33,882 nucleotides of DNA, taken from assembly GCA_017624835.1 (NCBI GenBank), contig JAGAMG010000018.1, positions 1-33,882 on the forward strand, read 5' to 3'. The translations under genes and the position numbers were made by a program. The DNA comes from Lachnospiraceae bacterium. Its GTDB lineage: Bacteria > Bacillota > Clostridia > Lachnospirales > Lachnospiraceae. Of this stretch, positions 1 through 7,957 are shown one piece after another. Below the pieces are notes generated by a model. The model saw only the letters and a list, made by a program, of their open reading frames with translations. It was not told the DNA's origin and ran no database searches. Position 1 is the first letter of the stretch. The number at the start of each line of letters is the position of its first letter.

Positions 1-60
1 AAAACTTTTGGCGATATAAAAAGATTCCGAATTTTTAGATTTGGATGTAGTTACTTTCAT
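1..60 (-). CDS. Transposase N-terminus, IS1634-like (partial, runs off the left edge)
   Basis: The minus strand has an ATG at 60 preceded by a strong Shine-Dalgarno (AGGAGGA, complement of 68-74). It encodes MKVTTSKSKNSESFYIAKSF before leaving the window. This Lys/Ser-rich start followed by a SFYI-type strand resembles the N-termini of IS1634-family (DDE, IS4-like) transposases as I remember them. Only 20 residues are visible, so no catalytic residue can be checked. The hairpin just upstream and the nearby possible IS end agree with an insertion sequence. Family assignment is from memory and moderate. Confidence 0.55.
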   Translation of the reverse strand, partial: MKVTTSKSKNSESFYIAKSF

Positions 61-144
61 AGTGAAATCCTCCTATGAATAGTATATCATACTTTTGCAC
101 ATAATGCTATATAATACTATAAAATAAAACTAAAAATTTGACGC

Positions 145-178
145 AAAAAATGCAGGTAAATCAATACCTGCAACTACT
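145..178 (-). terminator. Inward-facing hairpin terminator at the IS end
   Basis: TGCAGGTA (151-158) and TACCTGCA (165-172) form an 8-bp stem with a 6-nt loop. Read on the minus strand the stem is followed by six T's (complement of 145-150), giving a rho-independent terminator that would stop outside transcription before the transposase start. On the plus strand the T-run is weaker. Confidence 0.6.
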
Positions 179-189
179 TTTTCTAAGAT

Positions 190-219
190 TCAACTGTCAA
201 ACTCCCGAGTATCTATCAT
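190..219 (-). pseudogene. Possible 5' remnant of a gene interrupted by the IS
   Basis: On the minus strand an ATG at 219 follows a near-perfect Shine-Dalgarno (AGGAGGT, complement of 224-230) with 4-nt spacing, but the frame encodes only MIDTREFDS before a TGA. The frame closes inside the sequence proposed as the IS terminal repeat. The simplest reading is that the IS entered a gene a few codons after its start and left the initiation region behind. It could also be a fortuitous start site or a leader peptide. Confidence 0.3.
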
Positions 220-292
220 AAGCACCTCCTCTGTATGTATTATTCTAATGTTTGGCTAAAAGACAATATAGTATTCATGTGTAATAAAAATA

Positions 293-321
293 TTGCTCAA
301 ATGAAAGTTAAGGTGTATAAT
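293..321 (+). promoter_or_regulatory. Sigma-A promoter of the LRR surface-protein gene
   Basis: TTGCTC (293-298), a 17-bp spacer and a perfect TATAAT (316-321) lie about 45 bp before the ATG at 365. The gene's Shine-Dalgarno AGGAGG (349-354) lies between. The remaining bases of 208-364 show no other element I can identify. Confidence 0.6.
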
Positions 322-364
322 AAAATTTAATATAGAATTTTACAAATGAGGAGGATGGAGCAAC

Positions 365-3300
365 ATGAAAAAAAGAATGTTTAGTTTTATCTTGAGTTTA
401 TGTATGTGTATGTCTTGCGTACCTATGCAAGCGAGGGCACACGAGAGTGCGTTGCAAGTATCTTCGGGAGATGTACAACAGATATCCGATATAGTGGTGG
501 AAGAACAGGTTTCTATGGGTGATATTGGAAAAGAATTATCTTCAGAAGAAATAATGCAAATACAAAATGAGGTTGCTTTAATGGTTATGTCGTTGGATGA
601 AGGAGCGAATAAGATTACAGAAAATCAACTTTACTTATATGCACCATCATATTTGTATAATAAACCATATGATGACATTATTGATATGTGTGGAGATATG
701 GCTCTTGAGGCAATGGGCAGTGTGTCAGAAACAGATGAAGTACTTGCATCTTTTATGCATGGCTTAAAGGAAGGCGCTTCATTTATATGGAATGAAATAT
801 GGGCAAGTTGTGGATTGACTGATAGTACATATAGCGAGTTTCAAACAGAAGCTGCAAAAGAAGTCGTGTTGGAATATCTTAATGCAAATCAAAATCTTGT
901 GAAAGTAAGTAGAGAGGTTGGTGAGTCTTTTGGTGTTGTTGATGAATTATATGATATAACGACAGAGGGGGGGAAAGAAGGTATTGCGAAGCTGATTAAA
1001 AAAAATAATACATTGCTGTCAGAAGCAGAAGTCGACAAAATGACAGAGTCGTTGTTTGCAAATATAGATACTTTAATGAAGTACGCTGGTGAAGTAGAGG
1101 AATTGTTTATGCTATCTATGTCGTTGGTTGAAATGCAGATGATTGAGATACAAGCAATTGATGATTTGATAGTTATTCACAATCAGATTAAAGACAAAAC
1201 TATGCGAGATGCGTTGGTACAATTGAGAAATGAGATTACTACAGATATAGGAACTTATTTCATAACAACATACTTTAAAGATAAAGCATTAGAAGTAATA
1301 CAGGATGAAGTGAAAAAAGCAGTTCTTAATTTGACTGTGGGTGAATCTTATTTTAGTGATTTTTCTGTTGCATTGGGAAAATTTGTGGTAAGTTCGGTGG
1401 CTAGTATATATGAGGCTGTAAAACCATCAGTAGCTGATATTGTATATTCTCAATTACTTGTTCAATATTGGAATGATTCTAATATGGCAGTAGGATATTA
1501 CAAAGATAAGTTTAGGTCAGGTAACGGAAATGAGGATGATATCAGATTATATGAGGCGGCAATAAATTTTAATTGTGCATGTACAAAACTTTTTTTGTCA
1601 AAAACAAAAGAACTTGTAAAGAATAGTAATCAGGCACTTTATATAAAGATGGATTGTTGGGAAAGTAGTATGGGTTCCCAGATAAATTATGATTTATATT
1701 TACAAGGATGTTTATTAAGTGCAAGTAAGGCAATAGAAGAAGGTGCACTAGTGTTAGAAGAGGAATCTGCAACCATAAAGGATGTTAATGGCAATATTAT
1801 TGACGAAAGTTACGATAGTACAGAAAGTATAAAGGCACGCTTTGAGGTTATACAAAAGGAATTTATACCAAATGTGGGACAAACTTGGAATGATGAATGG
1901 TATGGTACAACACAATGTTTTGGCTTTGCAAGAATGGTTTTTTATAAACTGTTTGATTGCAATATGCCAGCACAGTATCTGAGAAGCGCAAAATATAGGT
2001 TTGCAACAGAAGTAAATGTTGATATAGTGGGACAACTTGTAGGTAATGAAGTGTCTGCAAGCAGTGCAAAAGAGTTGCTTCAGAAAGGAAAATTAGGAGA
2101 TATTGTACAAGCATCAGGAAATACATATGGTCAACATACGATGGTATTTGTTAGTGCGGATGATAGTGGAGTAACAGTTTATGACTGTAATGCGCATTTG
2201 GATAAAATGGAACCAAATTGTGTAATACATCAATGGAAGATTAGCTGGAATGATTGGGCTTCATGGTATGGAAATGGAAGCGTAGATAATGAGAATGGGA
2301 TATCTCTTTATCGTGCAAGTAATTATGCAAAAATATATGATAACGGAGAGGATATTTTTTTTGATGATACAGCCAATTTTGTGATTGAAGAGGGCGTTCT
2401 CACTAAATATAATGGTTCAAAATATATAGTAGAGATACCCGATACAGTAACTGCTATTGGAGATGGTGCATTTAAAAATAATATGTCTATCCATTCGGTA
2501 AATATTCCTGACAGTGTGACAAGTATTGGCATGGAGGCTTTTGAGGGATGTACTTCATTAGTGGATGTCGCGATACCTGACCATGTGACAGATATAGGTC
2601 AGTTCGCATTTTATGGGTGCAAAAATGTTACAAATATAACATTACCTAAGTCTTTGCAGACAATTGGAAGAGGCGCATTTGCATATTGTGGCATAACAAG
2701 TGTTGAAATCCCTAAAAATTTGCAAGTGTGTTCGGGAGATGATTATACAATAGGACCATTTAATGGTGCTAGTTTATCGAAAGTAACATTTGAGGAAGGA
2801 ACTACAAAGATAGTAAATGATTTGTTTGCTGGTTGTGCAGGATTAAATCGGGTAGAGATACCTGATGGTGTAACAACTATAGAGTCGAGAGCTTTTGATT
2901 CCTCGAATTTAAAGGAAGTTATTATACCAGATAGTGTTATAAGCATCGGTGAGGATGCGTTCTATTATTGCTCAAACTTAACGAATGTAACGCTTCCAAA
3001 GTCGTTAGAAACAATTGGAGATGCCGCGTTCGCGTATTGTGGTTTGACAAGTGTAGAAATTCCTAAAAGTTTACAAAGCTGTTCTGACGGAGGCGCTTTT
3101 GGGTATTGTGATAATCTGTCCGAAATAACTTTTGAAGAAGGAACAACAAAAATTGTAAAAAATTTGTTGGAAGCTTGTTCTGGGTTAACAAGAATTGAAA
3201 TTCCGAATACGGTATCCGTTATAGAAGAGAATGCGTTTGGAAATTGTATAAATTTGAAAGAAATTATAATACCATATGGTGTAAAGGAAATCCAAAGAGG

Positions 3301-5494
3301 AGCATTTCATTCTTGTGATTCTTTGAAAGAGATTGTAATTCCTGATAGTGTAACGAGTATGGGAAGTAATACTTTTTATATGTGTACAAATCTTTCAGAT
3401 GTTACATTATCAAAATCCTTACAAACAATTGGGGGTGGAGCATTTGCATATTGTAGTAATTTGATGAGTATAGAGATTCCCAAAAGTTTGCAGCAATGTA
3501 ATCTTAATGATGAGCTAGGAGGAGCATTTTATAATTGTGACAACTTATCGCAAATAACATTTGAAGAAGGAACTACTAAGATTGCAAATAATTTGTTTAC
3601 TTTTTGTACAAGCTTAACTAATGTTGACATTCCTAATACAGTAACAGTGATAGGAGAGGGTGCATTTACGGCGTGTATTAATTTGGAAAAAATAATAATA
3701 CCTGATTCTGTAATAAGTATACAGGAACGTGCATTTGATGAATGTAATGCTTTGTTGGAAGTTGAAATACCAAATAGTGTAGTTGAGGTAGGTGATTACG
3801 CATTTAGATGGTGTGAAAAGTTAGAGTCCGTCAATTTAGGAACTGGAATTACAGAGATTTCTTGTGGAATGTTTAAAAATTGCTCTTCATTAGAAAGGCT
3901 GGAACTACCTAATAATATTATAATGGTAGATAAAGAAGCTTTTAGTAATTGTACGAATTTAAGTGAAATTATTATACCAAAGGGAACTACATCAATAAGC
4001 ATGGAAACTTTTACTAATCCATCAGAGTTAGTTATATATGGTTATTATGGAACATATGCGGAAGATTATGCAGAGATAATTGGAGCAAAGTTTGTTAATT
4101 TAGATGTACAAGAGATTTCGGTAACCATAAGCGAAAAGACAAAAATATTGTATAAAGGAACAGGGGTTCAACTGAAAGCTTATGTAGAACCGGAAAAATT
4201 CAAAAAATTAATTACATGGAATTCCTCGGATAAAGAAATTGCAACCATTACAAAAGATGGATATGTAGAAAGTATTAATCCAGGAGAGGTTATGATTACT
4301 GCAACAGTAGGTGACGTGAGTGATACCTGCACAATTATTGTATTGGAAAAAGAATGTTATCATAGCGGTGGAATTGCAAACTGTACTCAAAGAGCTGTGT
4401 GTGAAAAATGTCATTTAGAATACGGTTCGATTAATTCAAATGTGCATGATTATATTCAGACTGTTATACAAGAACCGACTACAGAGGACGAAGGTCAAAA
4501 AAAATATACGTGTAGTCGTTGCAGTCATACATATTTTGAAAAAATTGATAAACTATATGAACAATCTGAACGCGAGGATAATAGCGAAAGTGGACAAGAG
4601 GAGGATGTAATACAAGTTGGGGAAATAATTCCTAAAAGTAATGAACTGTATATAGAAAAAAATAATAGTAACTCAAATAATGTGCAGAATGAAGAACGGA
4701 CAAATAAAAAACAGACAAATGAAAAACAGACAAATGAAAAACAGGATAATAGTTTGAATGAGGGATTGCCATTTGTTAATAGCCATATCGGTGATGTGCA
4801 AGAAACTATATATGGATGGGAGGCTATAAGAAAAGAAATTGTTGATGCACAAAGCGGAGATGAGATAATAGTAGATATGAATGAAACGACAACTGTTCCT
4901 AAACTAGTATTGCAAGATATACAAGGAAAAAATATATCTATTTTGTTTGTTATGTCCGACAACGTTATATGGAAAGTAGATGGAAAAACAATTAAAAATA
5001 TTGTTGTTGAAAACGTGGATTTTGGAGTGCTAACTAATGTAAATAAGATTCCACAAAATATTATAGAAACCATTATAGGAGAAAATGAAAGTTTGCATAT
5101 TAGCTTGGCTCACAATGGAGAATTTGGTTTTAAAGCAATACTTTTATTTAAATTGCAAAAAGAGCATGCAGGAAAATATGCAAATTTGTTTTATTATAAT
5201 GAATCCCAAAATACAATGGAATTTGTGGAAGCGAGTAAGATTGAACGGGATGGCAATGTAGAATTTGTGTTCGAACATGCATCTGATTATTGTATTGTAA
5301 TAGCTACAGAAAAGTTAGATATTAAAAAACAAGAAGCAGAAGTGATAGATGAACAAAAACAAATTGCTAATGAAAACCGTCAAACTTCAACAGATAAGGG
5401 TATGATATTTAAATTGATTATTTTGTCACTTGTCATTTTGAGTTTGGGAATAGTAGTTTATGCAATAATAAACAAAAGAAAGCAAAATGATTAA
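365..5494 (+). CDS. Large exported BspA-type leucine-rich-repeat surface protein with peptidase-like region
   Basis: A 1709-residue exported protein. A signal peptide (1 to about 25, MKKRMFSFILSL core) is followed by a helical region to about 480. A papain/NlpC-like region follows with Cys518 in TQCFGFAR, His591 in GQHTMVF and a YDCN motif at 606-609, a plausible Cys-His-Asn/Asp catalytic set. BspA-type LRR_5 repeats of about 23 residues run from about 674 to 1245. A Big_2 Ig-like domain follows (about 1249-1330), then a ribbon with CEKC and CSRC motifs (1331-1394), a Lys/Gln/Asn-rich linker and a C-terminal domain. One membrane helix lies at about 1680-1702 with a basic tail, and no LPXTG motif is present. 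Such proteins are usually displayed on the surface in host, matrix or fibre binding; the ligand here is unknown. The gene is monocistronic, clearly AT-richer than its neighbours and lies beside an IS, which suggests acquisition. Confidence 0.85.
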   Translation: MKKRMFSFILSLCMCMSCVPMQARAHESALQVSSGDVQQISDIVVEEQVSMGDIGKELSSEEIMQIQNEVALMVMSLDEGANKITENQLYLYAPSYLYNKPYDDIIDMCGDMALEAMGSVSETDEVLASFMHGLKEGASFIWNEIWASCGLTDSTYSEFQTEAAKEVVLEYLNANQNLVKVSREVGESFGVVDELYDITTEGGKEGIAKLIKKNNTLLSEAEVDKMTESLFANIDTLMKYAGEVEELFMLSMSLVEMQMIEIQAIDDLIVIHNQIKDKTMRDALVQLRNEITTDIGTYFITTYFKDKALEVIQDEVKKAVLNLTVGESYFSDFSVALGKFVVSSVASIYEAVKPSVADIVYSQLLVQYWNDSNMAVGYYKDKFRSGNGNEDDIRLYEAAINFNCACTKLFLSKTKELVKNSNQALYIKMDCWESSMGSQINYDLYLQGCLLSASKAIEEGALVLEEESATIKDVNGNIIDESYDSTESIKARFEVIQKEFIPNVGQTWNDEWYGTTQCFGFARMVFYKLFDCNMPAQYLRSAKYRFATEVNVDIVGQLVGNEVSASSAKELLQKGKLGDIVQASGNTYGQHTMVFVSADDSGVTVYDCNAHLDKMEPNCVIHQWKISWNDWASWYGNGSVDNENGISLYRASNYAKIYDNGEDIFFDDTANFVIEEGVLTKYNGSKYIVEIPDTVTAIGDGAFKNNMSIHSVNIPDSVTSIGMEAFEGCTSLVDVAIPDHVTDIGQFAFYGCKNVTNITLPKSLQTIGRGAFAYCGITSVEIPKNLQVCSGDDYTIGPFNGASLSKVTFEEGTTKIVNDLFAGCAGLNRVEIPDGVTTIESRAFDSSNLKEVIIPDSVISIGEDAFYYCSNLTNVTLPKSLETIGDAAFAYCGLTSVEIPKSLQSCSDGGAFGYCDNLSEITFEEGTTKIVKNLLEACSGLTRIEIPNTVSVIEENAFGNCINLKEIIIPYGVKEIQRGAFHSCDSLKEIVIPDSVTSMGSNTFYMCTNLSDVTLSKSLQTIGGGAFAYCSNLMSIEIPKSLQQCNLNDELGGAFYNCDNLSQITFEEGTTKIANNLFTFCTSLTNVDIPNTVTVIGEGAFTACINLEKIIIPDSVISIQERAFDECNALLEVEIPNSVVEVGDYAFRWCEKLESVNLGTGITEISCGMFKNCSSLERLELPNNIIMVDKEAFSNCTNLSEIIIPKGTTSISMETFTNPSELVIYGYYGTYAEDYAEIIGAKFVNLDVQEISVTISEKTKILYKGTGVQLKAYVEPEKFKKLITWNSSDKEIATITKDGYVESINPGEVMITATVGDVSDTCTIIVLEKECYHSGGIANCTQRAVCEKCHLEYGSINSNVHDYIQTVIQEPTTEDEGQKKYTCSRCSHTYFEKIDKLYEQSEREDNSESGQEEDVIQVGEIIPKSNELYIEKNNSNSNNVQNEERTNKKQTNEKQTNEKQDNSLNEGLPFVNSHIGDVQETIYGWEAIRKEIVDAQSGDEIIVDMNETTTVPKLVLQDIQGKNISILFVMSDNVIWKVDGKTIKNIVVENVDFGVLTNVNKIPQNIIETIIGENESLHISLAHNGEFGFKAILLFKLQKEHAGKYANLFYYNESQNTMEFVEASKIERDGNVEFVFEHASDYCIVIATEKLDIKKQEAEVIDEQKQIANENRQTSTDKGMIFKLIILSLVILSLGIVVYAIINKRKQND
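2380..4100 (+). repeat. BspA-type LRR array with a higher-order repeat
   Basis: About two dozen units follow the pattern (I/V)xIPDSVTxIGxxAFxxCxxL. A larger block recurs three times: a PKSLxTIG unit, a SVEIPKxLQxC unit, an ITFEEGTTKI unit and an IEIPxxVxxI unit. Equivalent PKSL/SKSL codons start at 2645, 2996 and 3410, so the steps are 117 and 138 codons. The 21-codon difference corresponds to about one LRR unit. This indicates expansion by duplication of multi-repeat blocks. Confidence 0.85.
4700..4744 (+). repeat. Three tandem 15-bp repeats in the linker
   Basis: Three copies of ACAAATRAAAAACAG encode TNKKQ, TNEKQ and TNEKQ in the hydrophilic linker before the C-terminal domain. The first copy differs at one base. 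The unit is a multiple of three, so changes in copy number would alter linker length without breaking the frame. Confidence 0.85.
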
Positions 5495-5496
5495 AA

Positions 5497-5545
5497 GAAG
5501 GGGCACTGAAACAAGTAATTAGGGTTGTTTCAGTGCCCTTTGGGG
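5497..5545. terminator. Bidirectional terminator between the LRR gene and the pectinesterase gene
   Basis: GGGCACTGAAAC (5501-5512) and GTTTCAGTGCCC (5527-5538) form a perfect 12-bp stem. A short T stretch follows on the plus strand and a T-rich stretch (CTTCTTTT) follows on the minus strand. It separates two convergent genes. Confidence 0.85.
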
Positions 5546-5572
5546 TTCGAAGAAGGTCAAATGCCGGAGAAC

Positions 5573-6613
5573 CTACGGTCTCCATCCCTTAAGCACATTC
5601 TCCACCGTATACTCCTTTGCTTCCTCATCCGTCAACTGATGAGAGAAATCAGCTCTGGTCTCGGGAGAAGCACCGGGGCCAGAGGATTTATATTCTCCAT
5701 AATAGAAATGTCCGTGGGGTTTCTTCCAATCATTCCATCCTAAGGGATGAATATGTTCGCCCAATTCGCAGTTTAAGAACACTGTCTTTGCCCATTCTCT
5801 CCAAGGTCTGCCCAGATAGACAGTGTGGGGAGGGCAGTCACTGACTAATTTGCAATCCTTGAATACATAGCCATAGGGCTCCTCCTGAGGAGTGGAGGCT
5901 GCGGTTACATAACCGTAGCAAACCTCTTTGTCAGGACTTTCCGGGGGCTTGCGGTCTCCCGGAAGCTGGGAAAAGATGGTACATTCCTCAAAATAAGCAA
6001 TGGCACTGCCGAAAATAAAATCCACATCTCCACGGATAAAGCAATTTTTATAAAAATGCCGTCCCATGGTACGGGGCTTGTGCTCACCGGGACCCTTAAA
6101 GCCACCGGGCTGTGCTTCTTTCAAAGGCAAGGGTGCGGTAAACAGCGTGTCCTGACTTGCAAGCAGACTGCAATCCTCAAAATAATTCCGGTCACCATCT
6201 ACATAAAGTGCCAGAGCCTGACCTACAGTATGACCAAATCCGGCATCATTCTGGAAGGTAAGATGCTTTGCCGTAAAATCATGGGTGTCAATTCGTACGG
6301 AAGCAGTACGGAAGGTTCCTCGCTTATCACCCTCCGGCATAATATCCAGAGCATAATGACCATATACTAACACGGTTTTATCCCGTCCGGCACCTAAAAA
6401 GGTTACATTGGGTCTGGCAACCACTAATTCTTCACGGTAGGTTCCCTCTCCAATATGAACGAATACGGGGGCTAGATTACTTTCCTTTGCAGGGAATATT
6501 TTTTCTTCTTCGCTATCCGCCGGGTTACAGTCAATTGCTGCAAGCGCATCGCTTACAGTAGGATAATTAGGCGAAAACTCCGGCATGTTTACATAAATAT
6601 GTATTTCTGACAT
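5573..6613 (-). CDS. Pectinesterase (pectin methylesterase), CE8 family, no signal peptide
   Basis: A 346-residue protein of the right-handed beta-helix pectinesterase family (PF01095), which removes methyl groups from galacturonan. The family motifs are present: GQALALYVDG (131-140), SQDTLF with Gln154-Asp155, GDVDFIFG (195-202) with Asp198, and YLGRPW (266-271) with Arg269. Asp155, Asp198 and Arg269 correspond to the expected catalytic residues. The start has a good Shine-Dalgarno (AAAGGAGA). There is no signal peptide, so the enzyme should act in the cytoplasm on imported methylated oligogalacturonides rather than on polymeric pectin. It is the second gene of an operon, 20 bp after the beta-propeller gene, and ends at a shared terminator. 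Confidence 0.9.
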   Translation of the reverse strand: MSEIHIYVNMPEFSPNYPTVSDALAAIDCNPADSEEEKIFPAKESNLAPVFVHIGEGTYREELVVARPNVTFLGAGRDKTVLVYGHYALDIMPEGDKRGTFRTASVRIDTHDFTAKHLTFQNDAGFGHTVGQALALYVDGDRNYFEDCSLLASQDTLFTAPLPLKEAQPGGFKGPGEHKPRTMGRHFYKNCFIRGDVDFIFGSAIAYFEECTIFSQLPGDRKPPESPDKEVCYGYVTAASTPQEEPYGYVFKDCKLVSDCPPHTVYLGRPWREWAKTVFLNCELGEHIHPLGWNDWKKPHGHFYYGEYKSSGPGASPETRADFSHQLTDEEAKEYTVENVLKGWRP

Positions 6614-6633
6614 GATGACTCTCCTTTCAATCT

Positions 6634-7722
6634 CTAAATAATATCATCCACTTCAACAAAACACGCTTCTGTACGGTTCTCGCTAACAGGATGATTAAAA
6701 TAAATTCTTTTTGCATCTCTGGAAAACGTAGGATTCGGATGTATTTGCAGCTTCCAAATACAATTCTGGAAGTTTGTTCCGCCAAAAGTTGCAATGGGTG
6801 TGGTTTCGCCTCTTTTATAGAGGAAAATATCTGCAGGATAACCCGGATAAGCTCTGTCACCTACAAAATACTGTCTGTCTGCAGAACCATCAATATGATT
6901 ACCAATTCCGCCCAAGGTTTCCAGACATTCGCCATCAACGGTAAAACGCTGGATTCTACTGGTTTCCATTTCAATTTTTGTTCCGTCATGATATTGTCTT
7001 GTAGCCATGTAAGTATCATCATCAAACCACAGCTGATGAACCGGTTTGTCAGGAATAACATGTGTTTCTCCGGTTTCCAAATCAATGCAGCCTAAAGCAC
7101 CGAATACAGGACAATTTGCCACGCTTAGACGCATCATAACCCTTGTTGCTGACGGGTTCAGCTGCACATGACTCATGGATGTGGTATGTTCATTGGGTTC
7201 GCAGCCTGCTTTGATAACCATGTTGTAAATGGTATCTTTATCGGCAACCCGCTTGATTCTGCCGTTTTCTAAATTTAACAGATATATTCCACAAATATTC
7301 AACTCAGGATGTGTAGGATTCTTATCTAAGAATTCCTCTGAAATCGAAAAAGGATACCAGCCATTTTCCTGACAATGACTTTCTTTGCCCCAAATGGGTC
7401 CATATTTTATTTCCCCGGTATAAATATTCATAATACGGAAAGCTGAAAAACCATTGATAATATCCCTAAACACGATATGTTCATTGTCTACAAAGGTTGC
7501 AGAGGGTCCATTATGATTGCCGCATCTGACCGTAAACAAATGTCTCTGGTCACTTAAGGTGTCCCTGTCGCATATCCAAATTTGCGTTTCCTGCTTTTCT
7601 TTATCCTCTAAGTCAGGTTTTCGACCATATACCAGCCATTTGCCATCAGGACTTTCCGGCTGTCCGCCATTCATTCCCCAAAGGGAGGAACCTTCATATT
7701 CGCAAACTTTTTTTATAATCAT
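6634..7722 (-). CDS. Beta-propeller protein, candidate oligogalacturonate lyase (PL22-like)
   Basis: A soluble protein of about 362 residues without signal peptide, built from repeated beta-propeller strands (ESPDGKWLVYG near the N-terminus, SHVQLNPSATRVM in the middle, HPNPTFSRDAKRIYF near the C-terminus). This layout, the His positions and the pectinesterase partner suggest a PL22-type oligogalacturonate lyase, which cleaves short oligogalacturonides in the cytoplasm. PL22 enzymes bind Mn through three His and one Gln. Here a C-terminal QIHPN is visible, but the expected His-x-His is His-x-Asn, so activity is uncertain. The start at 7722 is preferred because GGAAAGGAA lies just before it; an in-frame ATG at 7737 has no ribosome-binding site. 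It is first in the operon and could instead be a non-enzymatic TolB/PD40-type propeller. Confidence 0.55.
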   Translation of the reverse strand: MIIKKVCEYEGSSLWGMNGGQPESPDGKWLVYGRKPDLEDKEKQETQIWICDRDTLSDQRHLFTVRCGNHNGPSATFVDNEHIVFRDIINGFSAFRIMNIYTGEIKYGPIWGKESHCQENGWYPFSISEEFLDKNPTHPELNICGIYLLNLENGRIKRVADKDTIYNMVIKAGCEPNEHTTSMSHVQLNPSATRVMMRLSVANCPVFGALGCIDLETGETHVIPDKPVHQLWFDDDTYMATRQYHDGTKIEMETSRIQRFTVDGECLETLGGIGNHIDGSADRQYFVGDRAYPGYPADIFLYKRGETTPIATFGGTNFQNCIWKLQIHPNPTFSRDAKRIYFNHPVSENRTEACFVEVDDII

Positions 7723-7790
7723 ATCGTTCCTTTCCATGTATTATGTGAGATACATTTTGGTATTTTTTTACCTTCGAAAATAACAATAAT

Positions 7791-7819
7791 ATTATACTTT
7801 TTTCTAAAGGCAGTGTCAA
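7791..7819 (-). promoter_or_regulatory. Consensus sigma-A promoter of the pectin operon
   Basis: On the minus strand TTGACA (complement of 7814-7819) and TATAAT (complement of 7791-7796) are separated by 17 bp, an exact match to consensus. It lies about 70 bp before the start at 7722. A promoter this strong for a catabolic operon implies repression or another form of control, but I see no clear operator. Confidence 0.85.
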
Positions 7820-7868
7820 TTTTTACATATTCTTTATAAAATGTTCACACTCGGGAGAGGAACAGTGC

Positions 7869-7897
7869 TTGAATCTAAGGGGTAAATCTGTTACAAT
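7869..7897 (+). promoter_or_regulatory. Promoter of secA
   Basis: TTGAAT (7869-7874), 17-bp spacer, TACAAT (7892-7897). The predicted leader of about 54 nt contains a hairpin GTGCGT-CGTAA-ACGCAC (7923-7939) ending a few bases before the weak GGGAAAG ribosome-binding site at 7943-7949. The leader is divergent from the pectin operon. Confidence 0.6.
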
Positions 7898-7957
7898 ATG
7901 CTTTGGATTATGTAAAAATGCGGTGCGTCGTAAACGCACAGATGGGAAAGTAAAAAT

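Larger units (their letters stand above)
1..207 (-). mobile_element. End of an insertion sequence (IS1634-like), boundary approximate
   Basis: This segment holds the transposase start, its short leader and a rho-independent hairpin facing inward, a usual arrangement at the 5' end of an IS that blocks read-through into the transposase. The outer edge is placed near 190-207, in the block CTCGGGAGTTTGACAG read on the minus strand, which could be the terminal inverted repeat. The other IS end lies outside the window, so neither the inverted repeat nor the target duplication can be verified. Confidence 0.45.

Noticed and set aside
2380-4100. CRISPR-like or phase-variable repeat array
   Set aside because: The repeats are coding LRR units with diverged DNA and no identical spaced repeats.
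4525-5073. 182-residue minus-strand ORF in the LRR gene
   Set aside because: It is antisense to an AT-rich coding region, with low-complexity Phe/Ser/Leu content and no ribosome-binding site that I could find.
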